DNA of 64,000 nt, taken from assembly GCA_947482665.1 (NCBI GenBank), contig CANKJK010000004.1, positions 186,001 through 250,000 of the forward strand. Direction: 5' to 3'. This DNA is from Acidobacteriota bacterium (GTDB lineage: Bacteria; Acidobacteriota; Vicinamibacteria; Vicinamibacterales; UBA2999). The position numbers and the translations under genes are program-made. A model generated the notes under the pieces. That model did not search any database and was not told the origin of the DNA. It saw only the letters and a list, made by a program, of their open reading frames with translations. This document shows positions 34,184 to 43,453 of this stretch, in pieces (position 1 is the first letter of the stretch; each line of letters opens with the position of its first letter).

Positions 34184-35511
34184 ACGTAGCTGGCGAGAAA
34201 ACTCCGCCGATAGGCGGCTTCACTGCCGCCCAGGTGCGCGCGCATCGTGTCGACAGGGACGGCGCCGTGCTGGAAGCGACGCTTCGGGAAGACAGGCATG
34301 TCCAGCCCCATGACCGCGCGGACGCCGCGCTGGACGATGTCGCCCTTGAGCGAGTAGAGCGTGGGGACGTCGTAGCCCGTCAGCGCCGCGAACGGGATGC
34401 CTTCCGCGACTTCCATCACGCCGGGTCGCGTGAACGGGCTGAAGCCGGCGAAGCCGAAGTGGCGCAGCGGCGCGTAGGTCCGCACATAGCCACGGCTCAG
34501 GCCGCCGCTGTAGGTCAGCGAGTGCTTGATCTTCCCGACGCCCCACCCCTCCTGGTAGAGCATCAGGTTGTCCACCACGCTCCGGATCGTGAGCTCGGGG
34601 TTCTCCTCGATCGGGTAATCCTTCAGGTTCTCGTCGCCGCCGTCTCCGTCGGCCAGATACCGCCAGTCCCGGTGCCGGGCACGGATGCCGCGACAGAGGA
34701 GCAGGCCCATCGCGGCACATTCCACGTCGAGAGGCTTGTAGTCTTCAAGAACGCTGATGGCGGCCGTTGCGTCGAGGTCCGTGGGCGAGGCTTCGATCTC
34801 CTCGAGGAACATCGAGAGGTCGAGGCGAGACAGAAAGGCCCGGGCCTGGTCCACGTCAGGGCCGTCGCCGAGGTTCAGGACGAAGGCCTTGAGCCGAGCT
34901 GGTGACATGCCGAGGTTCAGCATCGCGTGGTACACCGCGAGGAAGACCGCGCCGCTGTCCACACCGCCCGAGAAGCACACGCCGATGGGCGCACCCGGAG
35001 ATCGCGCGTCCAGGGCCTGCAGCCACTGCGATGTCTCGCCGACCAGTGCTGTGATGTAGCGCCGCCCGATCTCGTCGAGGTCGGCGGGCAGCGCTCCACG
35101 CTCAGGTGTGAAGAAGCGCGTGTAGGTCGGATCGGGGTCAGGGCAACCCACCAGTCGCAATTCGACCACGTGGTGCGCGGGGATCATCCGCGTGTAGCTG
35201 GGGTGGAACTGCCCGTCGAGACCCTCGGCGGCGAGTGCCTGGTGCAGCCGGTCGATCCGGTCTGCTACGAACAGCGCCGGCCCGGCCTGGCGCTTGGCGA
35301 GGAAGTACCGCACGGGGCGGTCCATCGACCGCGCGAGCCGCACGGTGATGCCATCCTTGGCCAGCAGGGCGAAGGAGCCCTGGATGCCGCGCACGTCGTC
35401 CGGGCGACCTGTCAGCACCCGCCCGCGCGCCTCGTCCACTGACATGTTGAGGATGTCGTTGGCGTCCGGGTCGAGGAGATCCACCACGCGTTCTATGTAC
35501 TGCGGCCCCAT
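34180..35511 (-). CDS. asparagine-synthase-like ATP-dependent amidotransferase without functional glutaminase Cys
   Basis: A 443-residue protein, first gene of the minus-strand operon. The C-terminal synthetase domain has PP-loop SGGVDS at residues 181-186, LADGDGGDENLKDYP and KRRFQHGAVP. The N-terminal region has lost the catalytic Cys2 that AsnB uses to hydrolyse glutamine (it begins MGPQYIERV), although strings like GIQGSFALLAKDG and RPVRYFLAKRQ recall a degenerate glutaminase fold. Such enzymes adenylate a carboxylate and form an amide or lactam, as in lasso-peptide and beta-lactam pathways. With a radical SAM enzyme and a flavoenzyme it suggests peptide or small-molecule maturation (inference). 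Confidence 0.78.
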   Translation of the reverse strand: MGPQYIERVVDLLDPDANDILNMSVDEARGRVLTGRPDDVRGIQGSFALLAKDGITVRLARSMDRPVRYFLAKRQAGPALFVADRIDRLHQALAAEGLDGQFHPSYTRMIPAHHVVELRLVGCPDPDPTYTRFFTPERGALPADLDEIGRRYITALVGETSQWLQALDARSPGAPIGVCFSGGVDSGAVFLAVYHAMLNLGMSPARLKAFVLNLGDGPDVDQARAFLSRLDLSMFLEEIEASPTDLDATAAISVLEDYKPLDVECAAMGLLLCRGIRARHRDWRYLADGDGGDENLKDYPIEENPELTIRSVVDNLMLYQEGWGVGKIKHSLTYSGGLSRGYVRTYAPLRHFGFAGFSPFTRPGVMEVAEGIPFAALTGYDVPTLYSLKGDIVQRGVRAVMGLDMPVFPKRRFQHGAVPVDTMRAHLGGSEAAYRRSFLASYV

Positions 35512-35628
35512 GGGCGGATTCTAACAGTTCCCTTTCCCTGGGAGTCGCCCCCGCGACGCAGAACGCCGAAGGGTTACTCTAGGCAGACTCGCCATCTACC
35601 GATGGATGAGATTCGAAGGATGTCTGCC

Positions 35629-37584
35629 ATGCGCCGCGCGCTGCTTCCGTTCGTGCTGCTGACCACTGTCATCGGCGTGATTGCGCAGCAGCGCCCCGTC
35701 GACGTGCCTTTCCCCTTCGTTGATATCGGTGCCAATACGCTGGCGGCCCGGAAGCAGGCTCAGCTCGCGACGGCCGCACAATTCAACGTGTTCCATGGCT
35801 TCCATTTCGTGGACCGGGTGACGGAGAGCGGTATTACCTTCCGCCATCACATCGTCGATGACGCCGGCAAGCACTACAAGATGGCCCACTACGATCATGG
35901 CAACGGGGTGGCCGCGGCGGATGTGGATGGCGACGGCCTCGTCGACCTCTATTTCGTCAGCCAGCTCGGTGGCAATGAGCTCTGGAAGAACCTGGGCGGG
36001 GGCAAGTTCGCCAACATCACCGCGAGTGCGGGTGTGGCCGCCGCGGGTCGCATCGGCGTGACCGCGTCGTTTGGAGATATCGACAACGACGGCGATCAGG
36101 ACCTGTTCGTGACCACCGTCCGCGGGGGCAACGTGCTGTTTGAGAACGACGGCAAGGGCCACTTCAACGACATCACGCGAACGGCAGGCCTAGGCCTCGT
36201 GGCGCACTCATCGGGAGCCGTATTCTTCGACTACGACCGGGACGGCCTGCTCGACCTGCTCGTGTGCAACGTCGGGAAGTACACCTCGGACGTCAAGGGC
36301 TCCGACGGCGCCTATGTCGCCCTGCCCGATGCCTTTCAGGGCTTCGCGCATCCTGAACGCCTGGAGCATCCCGTTCTTTATCGGAACGCGGGGCACAATG
36401 TCTTCAAGGACGTGACGGTGCAATCTGGCCTCACGCCGAAGATCTGGAGCGGCGACGCCATCGTCACAGACCTGAACCGCGACGGGTGGCCCGACATCTT
36501 CCTGCTGGTGATGGCGGGTCAGCAGCGCTACTACGAAAACGCCGCGGGAAAGGGGTTCGTCGAGAAGACGGCGAAGTACTTCCCGAAGACGCCGATGGGC
36601 GCCATGGGCATTGCATCGCTGGACTTCGACAACGACGGCCGCATGGATCTGTTCCTGACCGATATGCACTCGGACATGCCGCAGGAAGTTGGCCCGGACC
36701 GCGAGAAGGTCAAGCCTGCATCCGCGAACGCGGCCATGAAGGGCGGTACGGCGGCGGGGCACGGCGCGGCCCCTATGGTGATGGCGCCCGGTTCTCCCTC
36801 GGACTACATCCTCGGGAATGCCCTCTTTCGCAACAACGGCACCGGTCCGTTCGAGGAGGTGTCCGATCGCATGGGCGTCGAGACCTACTGGCCGTGGGGT
36901 GCGAGCGCGGCTGACCTCAATGCTGATGGGTGGGTGGACCTCTTCGTGACCGGCAGCATGAACTTCCCGTATCGCTACGGCATCAACTCCGTGCTGCTGA
37001 ACAATCTCGGCCGGAAGTTCCTGGACGCGGAGTTCATCCTCGGCGTTGAGCCGCGGAAAGGCGGTCGGACGTCCACGTTCTGGTACGAGGAAGACTGCAC
37101 CACGGGCGGAGCCAACAGGAGCCGGCCCGTCGGCGGGCGCGTGATGTCGCCCTGCCAGGGCCGAACGGGCAAGATCAACGTCATGGCGACGCTGGGCAGC
37201 CGCTCCTCGGTTGTATTCGATCTGGACAACGACGGCGACCTGGACATCGTGACCAGCGACTTCAACTCTGCCCCGCAGATCCTCGTCAGCGACCTGAGCC
37301 AGCGGACGGCCCCTCACTGGTTGAGCGTGAAGTTGACCGGCACGGCTTCGAATCGCAGCGGACTTGGGGCCACGGTCCGCGTGGTGTCCGGCAAGCAGAC
37401 CTGGACCCGGTACGTCGACGGAAAGTCGGGCTATCTCTCCCAGAGCGCCCTCCCGCTCTACTTCGGTCTCGGAGACGCGACGACCGTTGACCGCGTCGAG
37501 GTCGACTGGCCGTCGGGCCGGAAGCAGGTAGAGCGGCAGGGGCTGGGTGTGAACCGGACGTTCTCGCTCACCGAGCCCAAGTAG
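35629..37584 (+). CDS. CRTAC1-type secreted protein (FG-GAP plus ASPIC/UnbV)
   Basis: A 651-residue exported protein, divergent from the asparagine-synthase-like operon. ATG 35629 has GAAGGA about eight bases upstream and starts a clean signal peptide (MRRALLPFVLLTTVIGVIAQQ); upstream ATGs at 35602 and 35620 are less likely. Blades include AADVDGDGLVDLYFVS, FGDIDNDGDQDLFVT, FFDYDRDGLLDLLVCN, VTDLNRDGWPDIFLL, SLDFDNDGRMDLFLTDMHSDM and VFDLDNDGDLDIVTS. The ASPIC/UnbV end shows VKLTGTASNRSGLGATVRVVSGKQTWTRYVDGKSGYLSQSALPLYFGLGDA and VEVDWPSGRKQ. The MHSDM/Met-rich insert may bind metal. Confidence 0.83.
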   Translation: MRRALLPFVLLTTVIGVIAQQRPVDVPFPFVDIGANTLAARKQAQLATAAQFNVFHGFHFVDRVTESGITFRHHIVDDAGKHYKMAHYDHGNGVAAADVDGDGLVDLYFVSQLGGNELWKNLGGGKFANITASAGVAAAGRIGVTASFGDIDNDGDQDLFVTTVRGGNVLFENDGKGHFNDITRTAGLGLVAHSSGAVFFDYDRDGLLDLLVCNVGKYTSDVKGSDGAYVALPDAFQGFAHPERLEHPVLYRNAGHNVFKDVTVQSGLTPKIWSGDAIVTDLNRDGWPDIFLLVMAGQQRYYENAAGKGFVEKTAKYFPKTPMGAMGIASLDFDNDGRMDLFLTDMHSDMPQEVGPDREKVKPASANAAMKGGTAAGHGAAPMVMAPGSPSDYILGNALFRNNGTGPFEEVSDRMGVETYWPWGASAADLNADGWVDLFVTGSMNFPYRYGINSVLLNNLGRKFLDAEFILGVEPRKGGRTSTFWYEEDCTTGGANRSRPVGGRVMSPCQGRTGKINVMATLGSRSSVVFDLDNDGDLDIVTSDFNSAPQILVSDLSQRTAPHWLSVKLTGTASNRSGLGATVRVVSGKQTWTRYVDGKSGYLSQSALPLYFGLGDATTVDRVEVDWPSGRKQVERQGLGVNRTFSLTEPK

Positions 37585-37633
37585 GAGCCGCCGCGGCGAG
37601 GCGACTCTTCCGTCAGCGGTCAAACCACTGAAC

Positions 37634-37653
37634 GCGCCAGAACTGGCGCTATT
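37634..37653 (+). terminator. short GC hairpin, possible terminator
   Basis: GCGCCA and TGGCGC close a GAAC tetraloop, followed by TATTT, about 50 bases after the CRTAC1 stop. A second inverted repeat GCAACTCC/GGAGTTGC lies at 37680-37708. The T-tract is short, so termination is only likely. Confidence 0.45.
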
Positions 37654-37761
37654 TCACATCTATCCGTCGGCCAAGTCCTGCAACTCCAGTCCGTCGGGCC
37701 GGAGTTGCGCTTCGTCATACCACTGACTTACAAAAGCGATGAGTCTCTGTACAGAATCGTG

Positions 37762-37790
37762 TTGACGAACGGACTCTAGGTTTGTACAGT
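37762..37790 (+). promoter_or_regulatory. sigma70-type promoter for the pentapeptide/giant protein operon
   Basis: TTGACG (37762-37767), a 17-base spacer and TACAGT (37785-37790) lie about 70 bases before the pentapeptide gene. The hexamer GTACAG also occurs about 35 bases upstream of the -10. No other promoter-like sequence of this quality was seen in the gap. Confidence 0.6.
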
Positions 37791-37859
37791 GCCCAGACAA
37801 GTTAATGGTGCTAGGACTCCGGATACGTCTATTCCATGCGGTCGTTGGAGGAATTTCAG

Positions 37860-38243
37860 ATGAAGCAGCTCAGTAAGTCACAGCGAGTGTGGATCGTCGT
37901 CGGCGGCGTTGCGCTGACGGGGGCCCTGCTCGGAACGGCGCGGGCATCCGACCCGACGCACCTTCAGCGGCTGATTGCGACCCGGAACTGTGTCGGGTGC
38001 GATTTGTCGGGGGAGAACCTTTCAGGTTTCGGGCTGAAGGGGAGCAACCTCGGCAACTCAAACCTGACCGGCGCGAGCCTCTACAAGGCCAATCTGGTCC
38101 AGGCCAATCTCACCGGCACGGTGCTCGCCAACGCGGATCTGAGCGGCGCCAACCTGCTGGCCGCGATCGGAGCGAACCTCTCCGGCGCCACGACGAACGC
38201 TGAAACCACCTGTCCGAACGCGAAGAAGGGACCGTGCCAATGA
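37860..38243 (+). CDS. exported pentapeptide-repeat protein
   Basis: A 127-residue protein. ATG 37860 is preceded by GGAGGA at eight bases. A hydrophobic segment ([20 protein letters not shown]) serves as signal peptide or anchor. Then comes a short Cys-bearing start ([15 protein letters not shown]) followed by about ten pentapeptide units of A(D/N)LxX type ([39 protein letters not shown]) that fold as a right-handed quadrilateral beta-helix. A C-terminal Cys pair follows ([12 protein letters not shown]). The stop overlaps the next start as ATGA, so it is coupled to the giant surface protein and may be a periplasmic partner or cap (inference). Confidence 0.8.
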   Translation: MKQLSKSQRVWIVVGGVALTGALLGTARASDPTHLQRLIATRNCVGCDLSGENLSGFGLKGSNLGNSNLTGASLYKANLVQANLTGTVLANADLSGANLLAAIGANLSGATTNAETTCPNAKKGPCQ

Positions 38244-41200
38244 GCCGCGCTTCTTCCTCCGCGAACAAGCCTTCGAGCGCAACGACTATGAAATCAAATC
38301 GCACGCTGCTGCGGCGCGCCGCACTCGGCATCTTCTCGCTGGCGCTCCTGGCGCTGGTGACGGTCTGGCAGACCACGGCACGCGTTGTCGCCGCCCCGCC
38401 GCCCGGGCCCGACACCGTGACCGCCGTCACGTTCACGATTCGCGACAACTGCGCCAACAACACGACCTATGACCTGCAGATTGGCGGGGTCACGGTCGGT
38501 AGCCCGTCTGCGTCGGATGGCACCTGCGACGGCAACAATCTGGGTCAAGCGCGCACGCTGACCATTACGGACCCGGCCGTGCTGGCGTCCTTCCCCAGCC
38601 TGGACTCGCCCTTCTGCGCGACCTACGGCGTGATCAGCCACGACCCCTGCGTGGATAGCGGCTGGGGCTGGTGCGACCAGTCGAACCACTACACGCTGCA
38701 GGAGTATGTCGACGTTGTCCGTGCCAACTCCGGCGCGGAGCGCACCTGCGTGGTCGACACTATCGGCCAGGGATGCGCGGACCTGCCGAATAACTTCCCG
38801 TGGAATCAGCATCCGGGCTACCTGAACGAGAACAACGTCAGCCGGACCACGACCCTCACGGATACGGACCACGACGGCGACCCGAACTGCACGGACCCCG
38901 ACGCGGATAACGACGGCGTCCTGAACGTGTCGGACAACTGCCCGTTCAATGCGAACCCCACGCAGGTTGACACGGACGCGAATGGCCGCGGCGACGCCTG
39001 CGACCGCTTCGACCGCGACAACGACGGTATTTGGAACGTTGTTGACAACTGCCCCGACGCCGCGAACGCCGCCCAGACCGACTCGGACGGCAACGGTATC
39101 GGCGACGCGTGCGACCGCGGCGTGGTTGCTGTGCCGTGGGCTGGCCTTGAATCCAAGCCCCATGTGGTCGTCTCGGGTGGCGTGCTGGTTCTCCAGGCCG
39201 TGGCCCAGGAGGGCGCGAGCGGCAGGGCCTTCCCGCTGACCAGCGGCACGTGGGATCCAGGCGATGGTTCCGGACCGCAGGGAATCAACGTCAGCAACTC
39301 CAGGGTGCTGGAACTGGCGCACGTCTACACCGGCGGCGTGGGCGATCCGTTCACGGCGACCGTGTCAGTGACCGACACAAACGGCAAGACCTACACCGAT
39401 ACCTTCAAGGTTCAGATTCAGGCGGATTCGCTTGATACCCGGACCAACATGGCGATCGATCGGGCCCTGTGGCACAACCACAAGCTCATGGGCTATGCCG
39501 GGTCCGGCGCGCAGCTCCAGGTGAGCTGCACTGACAGCCAGGCCAACGCCTGCACGGCGGCTGCGGCCCAGGCGCTCGAGGTGAACGGCCATCGCGAAAC
39601 CGGTGACGTCACCAAGGACCCGTACGTGGTCGAGGTGAGCGGCCTGTTGCACTTCCTCCAGAGCCACATCCGGCGCGTCAGCATCAACGTGCAGACGCTC
39701 GGCGACCCCGATACCAATGGCAACGGCTATGGCCTGGAAGAGGACGGCGGCCACGTGGTGTATGTGGGTGGGCAGATTATCGACGCCCTTGTGGCAAGCG
39801 GCACGCCGAACGCGGTCATCGGGCTTGGCCCGGAGGCCGGGCGGACCTACAAGGACGTCGTGCAGGACCTGGTCGACGCCTACTCCTTTGGTATGAACGA
39901 CAACTGCAATCAGGGCGGCTGGGTCTACAACTGGAATGACTGCAGCGGCATCGACTCCTCCTCGAGCGGCTGGTGGGGCATCGGCGCCCACGGCGCGAAG
40001 GTGTGGGGCGTCACGGTTCCGCAGTGGGTCAAGGACCACAACCTGAGCGTCGGCATCCCGCAGCTGCAGAGCGGCTCGCCGAGCGTGGACAGTCACAAAA
40101 ACCTGGACATGGGTGGCGGCGACGGTTCCTGCGGTTACAGAGGCCCCGGCGGCAACGCGGCCGAGACGGCTGCCTGCCTCGTGATGCTGTCCGCAGACGA
40201 ACAGCCCCGCTCCTCTGCCCGGTTCCGTGCAGCTGAGACGTGGCTCCGCAACAACCACCCGGCTGATGAGATGAGCAACATCTACGCGATGTACGGCGTG
40301 ACCAAGGCGATGCGCCTGGCCATCGACGACAGCGGCAGCTCCTCGCCCATCACGCTCCTGGGCGGCGACCTCGATTGGTATGCCGACGTGAACAACGGCT
40401 TCGCCTGGCGCCTGTTGAACACCGCAGGCGGTGACGGCGAGTTGGCAGCGCAATCGCAGCAGTGGGCTTCCGGATCGCTCGCCAATTCGTGGGGCATCCT
40501 GATCCTCTCGCCGGCGCTCTTCGAACAGGGTCCGACGGCGGCCTGCAGCGTGGACTCCTCGATCGTCTGCCAGGCAGGCGCATCGGGTGGTTGCAACACG
40601 GCCGGCACCGACCCCTACTCGACCGTGCACCTGGACGGTTCGGCCTCCACGGCCGGCGACAACCCGATCGCCTCCTACGCCTGGAACTTCCAGGACGGTG
40701 GCACCACGGTTGACGCGACGACGGCCCTGGCGAGCACCACCTTCTCGGCGACTGGCACTTACAACATCCAGCTGACCGTGACGGATACAAAGGGCCACAA
40801 CTCGTCGGTGACCTGCCCCGTGCAGGTGACGGACACGGCTCTGCCGCCAGTGGCGGATCCGGGCGGTCCGTACTCCATCTGCGAGGGCAAGGGCCACGTG
40901 GTGCTGGACGGCTCGGCCTCGCTCGGCCGCGGCGCGAACATCGCCCTCTACGAGTGGGACTTCACCGGTCCGCAGATCAACTGGTCGCCGGTTGATGCGA
41001 CTGGCGCCATCACGGACCAGACCGCGCTCTTCACGAGCCTGGCGCCCGGCACCTATGACGTCGGCCTGCGTGTGACCGACGACAGCGCTTCGCACTTCGT
41101 GACGAGGGCGTTCACCACGGTGACTGTGAAGTCCAAGACCGTTGACGAGTGCAAGAACTCGGCACCGGTGGCGAACGACCAGGCCGTGACGACGCCGGAA

Positions 41201-42994
41201 GACGTTGCGGTCGGCATCACGCTGACGGCCACGGACGCGGAGAGCAACCCGCTGACGTTCACGGTGGTGACCGGTCCGACGCACGGCACGCTCTCCGGCA
41301 TCGCGCCGAACGTGACCTACACGCCGGCCGCGAACTACAACGGTCCGGACAGCTTCACCTTCACGGCGAACGACGGTCAGCTCGACTCGAACGTCGCCAC
41401 GGTGAGCATCAACGTGACAGCCGTCAACGATGCGCCAGTCGCGAACCCCGGCTCGAACACGACGCCGGAAGACACGGCGGTGAGCGGTGTGGTGACGTCG
41501 AGTGACATCGACGGTGGCGCGCCGACCTACAGCCTGGCGACGGGTGCTTCGCACGGCACGGTGGTGGTGAACGCTGATGGCAGCTACACCTATACGCCGG
41601 CGCCGAACTACAACGGTCCGGACGCCTTCACCTTCACGGTGGACGACGGCAACGGTGGGTCGGCCAGCGCGGCGGTGAGCATCACCGTGACGCCCGTCAA
41701 TGACGCACCCGTGGCGAACCCCGGCTCGAACACGACGCCGGAAGACACGGCGGTGAGCGGCACGGTCACGTCGAGCGATATCGACGGTGGCCCGGCTGTC
41801 TACAGCCTGGCGACGGGCACGACGCACGGCACGGTGGTCGTCAACAACGACGGCACCTACACCTACACGCCGGCGTCGAACTACAACGGTGGCGACAGCT
41901 TCACCTTTACGGTGAGCGACGGCAACGGCGGCACGGCGACCAACACCGTGGTGCTGGTGGTCTCGCCTGTCAACGACGCGCCGGTGGCAAACCCCGGCTC
42001 GAACGTGACGCCGGAAGACACGGCGGTGAGCGGTGTGGTGACGTCGAGCGACGTGGACGGCGGCGCGCCGGCCTACAGCCTGCTCGCAGGCACGACGCAC
42101 GGCACGGTGGTGGTGAACGCGAGCGGCGCCTACACCTACACGCCGGCGCTGAACTACAACGGTGGCGACAGCTTCACCTTCACGGTGATTGACGGCAACG
42201 GCGGCTCCGCGACCAACACCGTGACGCTCACGGTGACGCCGGTCAACGATGCCCCGGTGGCGGTCAACGATGCCTACACGGGTCAGTGGAATACGCTGCT
42301 GTCGATTCCGGTGAACGGCGTCCTCGGCAACGACACTGATGTGGACAGCAGCGTGCTGACCTCCATCAAGCTGACGAACCCCGCGTCGGGCGCCATCACG
42401 CTCAACGCGAACGGCAGCCTGACCTACATGCCGGCGGCGAACTTCTCCGGTGTGGCGACGTTCACCTACAAGGCGAACGACGGTGCGCTGGACAGCAACG
42501 TGGCGACGGTGAAGCTCACCATCACGTCGCCCTGCTCGGTTTCAACCGACAACAGAAGCCGGGACGGCCGGAGCGGCGACAACCGCAGCGACGACCACAG
42601 CGATGACCGGAGTGTTGACTGCAAGCCCGGCACGCCGAAGTCGCACGCTGACCACTACACGACGAAGAAGAACACGACGCTGACCGTGTCGCCGAAGGGT
42701 GTGCTGAAGAACGACAACGCCTTCGCGGTGACCGCGCAGCTCTTCTCGGGTGCGGCTAACGGCACAGTGGTGCTGGCGGCCAACGGCAGCTTCGTCTACG
42801 TGCCGAACCCGGGCTTCGCCGGTGATGACTCCTTCTCCTACGTGGCGCGCAGCGCCGCCGGGGTTGCGGGTAACGTGGTGAAGGTCAGCATCCGGGTGCG
42901 CGCGCACTGGGATGGGGACGGCTGCGACCACGACAGGAAGAAGAACAAGCACAAGAACGGCGACAAGTGCGAGCACGACATGGACCACGACTAG
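38240..42994 (+). CDS. giant multidomain surface protein (TSP3, alpha-toroid, PKD, Ig-like repeats)
   Basis: About 1,584 residues. ATG 38240 overlaps the preceding stop and has GAAGGGA upstream; ATG 38288, which begins a neat signal peptide, is the alternative. Order: signal; thrombospondin type 3 calcium repeats (about 210-293; [22 protein letters not shown]); PKD-like domain; a helical region with Trp/Gly motifs (about 400-760; [39 protein letters not shown]) resembling prenyltransferase-type alpha/alpha toroids; two PKD domains; tandem Ig-like repeats (about 973-1430; [12 protein letters not shown]); an Arg/Asp linker ([19 protein letters not shown]); one more repeat; and a His/Asp/Lys tail. 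Likely a secreted adhesin or cell-surface matrix protein. Confidence 0.8.
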   Translation: MSRASSSANKPSSATTMKSNRTLLRRAALGIFSLALLALVTVWQTTARVVAAPPPGPDTVTAVTFTIRDNCANNTTYDLQIGGVTVGSPSASDGTCDGNNLGQARTLTITDPAVLASFPSLDSPFCATYGVISHDPCVDSGWGWCDQSNHYTLQEYVDVVRANSGAERTCVVDTIGQGCADLPNNFPWNQHPGYLNENNVSRTTTLTDTDHDGDPNCTDPDADNDGVLNVSDNCPFNANPTQVDTDANGRGDACDRFDRDNDGIWNVVDNCPDAANAAQTDSDGNGIGDACDRGVVAVPWAGLESKPHVVVSGGVLVLQAVAQEGASGRAFPLTSGTWDPGDGSGPQGINVSNSRVLELAHVYTGGVGDPFTATVSVTDTNGKTYTDTFKVQIQADSLDTRTNMAIDRALWHNHKLMGYAGSGAQLQVSCTDSQANACTAAAAQALEVNGHRETGDVTKDPYVVEVSGLLHFLQSHIRRVSINVQTLGDPDTNGNGYGLEEDGGHVVYVGGQIIDALVASGTPNAVIGLGPEAGRTYKDVVQDLVDAYSFGMNDNCNQGGWVYNWNDCSGIDSSSSGWWGIGAHGAKVWGVTVPQWVKDHNLSVGIPQLQSGSPSVDSHKNLDMGGGDGSCGYRGPGGNAAETAACLVMLSADEQPRSSARFRAAETWLRNNHPADEMSNIYAMYGVTKAMRLAIDDSGSSSPITLLGGDLDWYADVNNGFAWRLLNTAGGDGELAAQSQQWASGSLANSWGILILSPALFEQGPTAACSVDSSIVCQAGASGGCNTAGTDPYSTVHLDGSASTAGDNPIASYAWNFQDGGTTVDATTALASTTFSATGTYNIQLTVTDTKGHNSSVTCPVQVTDTALPPVADPGGPYSICEGKGHVVLDGSASLGRGANIALYEWDFTGPQINWSPVDATGAITDQTALFTSLAPGTYDVGLRVTDDSASHFVTRAFTTVTVKSKTVDECKNSAPVANDQAVTTPEDVAVGITLTATDAESNPLTFTVVTGPTHGTLSGIAPNVTYTPAANYNGPDSFTFTANDGQLDSNVATVSINVTAVNDAPVANPGSNTTPEDTAVSGVVTSSDIDGGAPTYSLATGASHGTVVVNADGSYTYTPAPNYNGPDAFTFTVDDGNGGSASAAVSITVTPVNDAPVANPGSNTTPEDTAVSGTVTSSDIDGGPAVYSLATGTTHGTVVVNNDGTYTYTPASNYNGGDSFTFTVSDGNGGTATNTVVLVVSPVNDAPVANPGSNVTPEDTAVSGVVTSSDVDGGAPAYSLLAGTTHGTVVVNASGAYTYTPALNYNGGDSFTFTVIDGNGGSATNTVTLTVTPVNDAPVAVNDAYTGQWNTLLSIPVNGVLGNDTDVDSSVLTSIKLTNPASGAITLNANGSLTYMPAANFSGVATFTYKANDGALDSNVATVKLTITSPCSVSTDNRSRDGRSGDNRSDDHSDDRSVDCKPGTPKSHADHYTTKKNTTLTVSPKGVLKNDNAFAVTAQLFSGAANGTVVLAANGSFVYVPNPGFAGDDSFSYVARSAAGVAGNVVKVSIRVRAHWDGDGCDHDRKKNKHKNGDKCEHDMDHD
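41423..42241 (+). repeat. three tandem 273-bp repeats encoding 91-residue Ig-like domains
   Basis: Copies start at 41423, 41696 and 41969, each at the GTCAAY codons of [12 protein letters not shown], and the series ends at 42241 where VNDAPVAV begins. The period is exactly 273 bases with long stretches of near-identity such as CCCGGCTCGAACACGACGCC. This indicates recent duplication or ongoing gene conversion inside the giant surface gene. Confidence 0.9.
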
Positions 42995-43048
42995 TCGCTG
43001 AGTAATCACCGTTCGCCGGCCTTGCAGCCGGCGGACGGAGCAAGACTG

Positions 43049-43082
43049 AAGGCCCGCATCCCAAAAGGGGTGCGGGCCTTTT
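43049..43082 (+). terminator. rho-independent terminator of the surface protein operon
   Basis: A 14-bp stem with one T:G pair (AAGGCCCGCATCCC with GGGGTGCGGGCCTT) and loop AAAA, followed by TTTT. It lies about 55 bases downstream of the giant gene stop. The stem is nearly symmetrical and is flanked by A residues, so it might also act on the opposite strand. Confidence 0.85.
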
Positions 43083-43168
43083 GCATTTGCAGAGGTGAGG
43101 GGGATGAGCCGTGGTGCATGAGCCTGCCTCTGAGCCCGGACCCAGCCAGGGACTCCATGGCGGGGCGA

Positions 43169-43276
43169 GACAGGACTGAGGACAGGGCTGAGGACAGGGC
43201 TGAGGACAGGGCTGAGGACAGGGCTGAGGACAGGGCTGAGGACAGGGCTGAGGACAGGGCTGAGGACAGGGCTGGG
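43169..43276. repeat. 12-bp minisatellite, nine tandem units
   Basis: The unit GACAGGGCTGAG is repeated head to tail from 43181, with eight copies (the last ends GG) preceded by one variant copy GACAGGACTGAG at 43169. It lies in the 460-base gap between the giant gene terminator and the NqrB/RnfD-Sel1 paralogue. Because the unit is four codons long, every frame stays open on both strands, which explains several track ORFs. None has other gene-like features. Confidence 0.93.
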
Positions 43277-43310
43277 CCCGACCTGACTGCGCTGTCTTGG
43301 GAGGCACGGG

Positions 43311-43340
43311 GAGACCGCCGGTCGGTGAGCCGGCGGTCTC
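43311..43340. terminator. 11-bp hairpin between minisatellite and next gene
   Basis: GAGACCGCCGG and CCGGCGGTCTC form a perfect 11-bp stem with an 8-base loop. It lies about 110 bases downstream of the minus-strand NqrB/RnfD-Sel1 stop. No T-run is present on either strand, so its role as a terminator is uncertain. The rest of this gap (42995-43453) holds no gene that I can support. Confidence 0.35.
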
Positions 43341-43453
43341 CTGAGGGTCCGCGCAGGCTCCACCGACGCCCCACGCGTGGCAGCCCCGGCATCGCCCCCT
43401 GAAGGGGGAGTTGCCCGAGCCGGAAGAAGGCTTGAGCGCGGGGCGGAGAGGAC

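Noticed and set aside
34180-35511. Ordinary glutamine-dependent asparagine synthetase AsnB
   Set aside because: The N-terminal catalytic Cys2 is absent and the protein is about 100 residues shorter than AsnB; only the PP-loop domain is intact.
36208-37623. 471-aa minus-strand ORF
   Set aside because: Antisense of the CRTAC1 gene, with low-complexity Val/Arg/His composition and no signal or motif.
39365-42100. 911-aa minus-strand ORF opposite the giant surface gene
   Set aside because: It is an antisense shadow produced by GC-rich codons. It is rich in Arg/His/Val with no domain, and the plus strand has clear calcium, PKD and Ig-like motifs.
43169-43276. CRISPR array
   Set aside because: Repeats are 12 bp with no spacers and no cas genes nearby.
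43022-43402. ORFs made of repeated AEDR (plus) or PQPC, SALS and SPVL units (minus)
   Set aside because: They arise because a 12-bp minisatellite keeps all frames open. No ribosome site, signal or domain was found.
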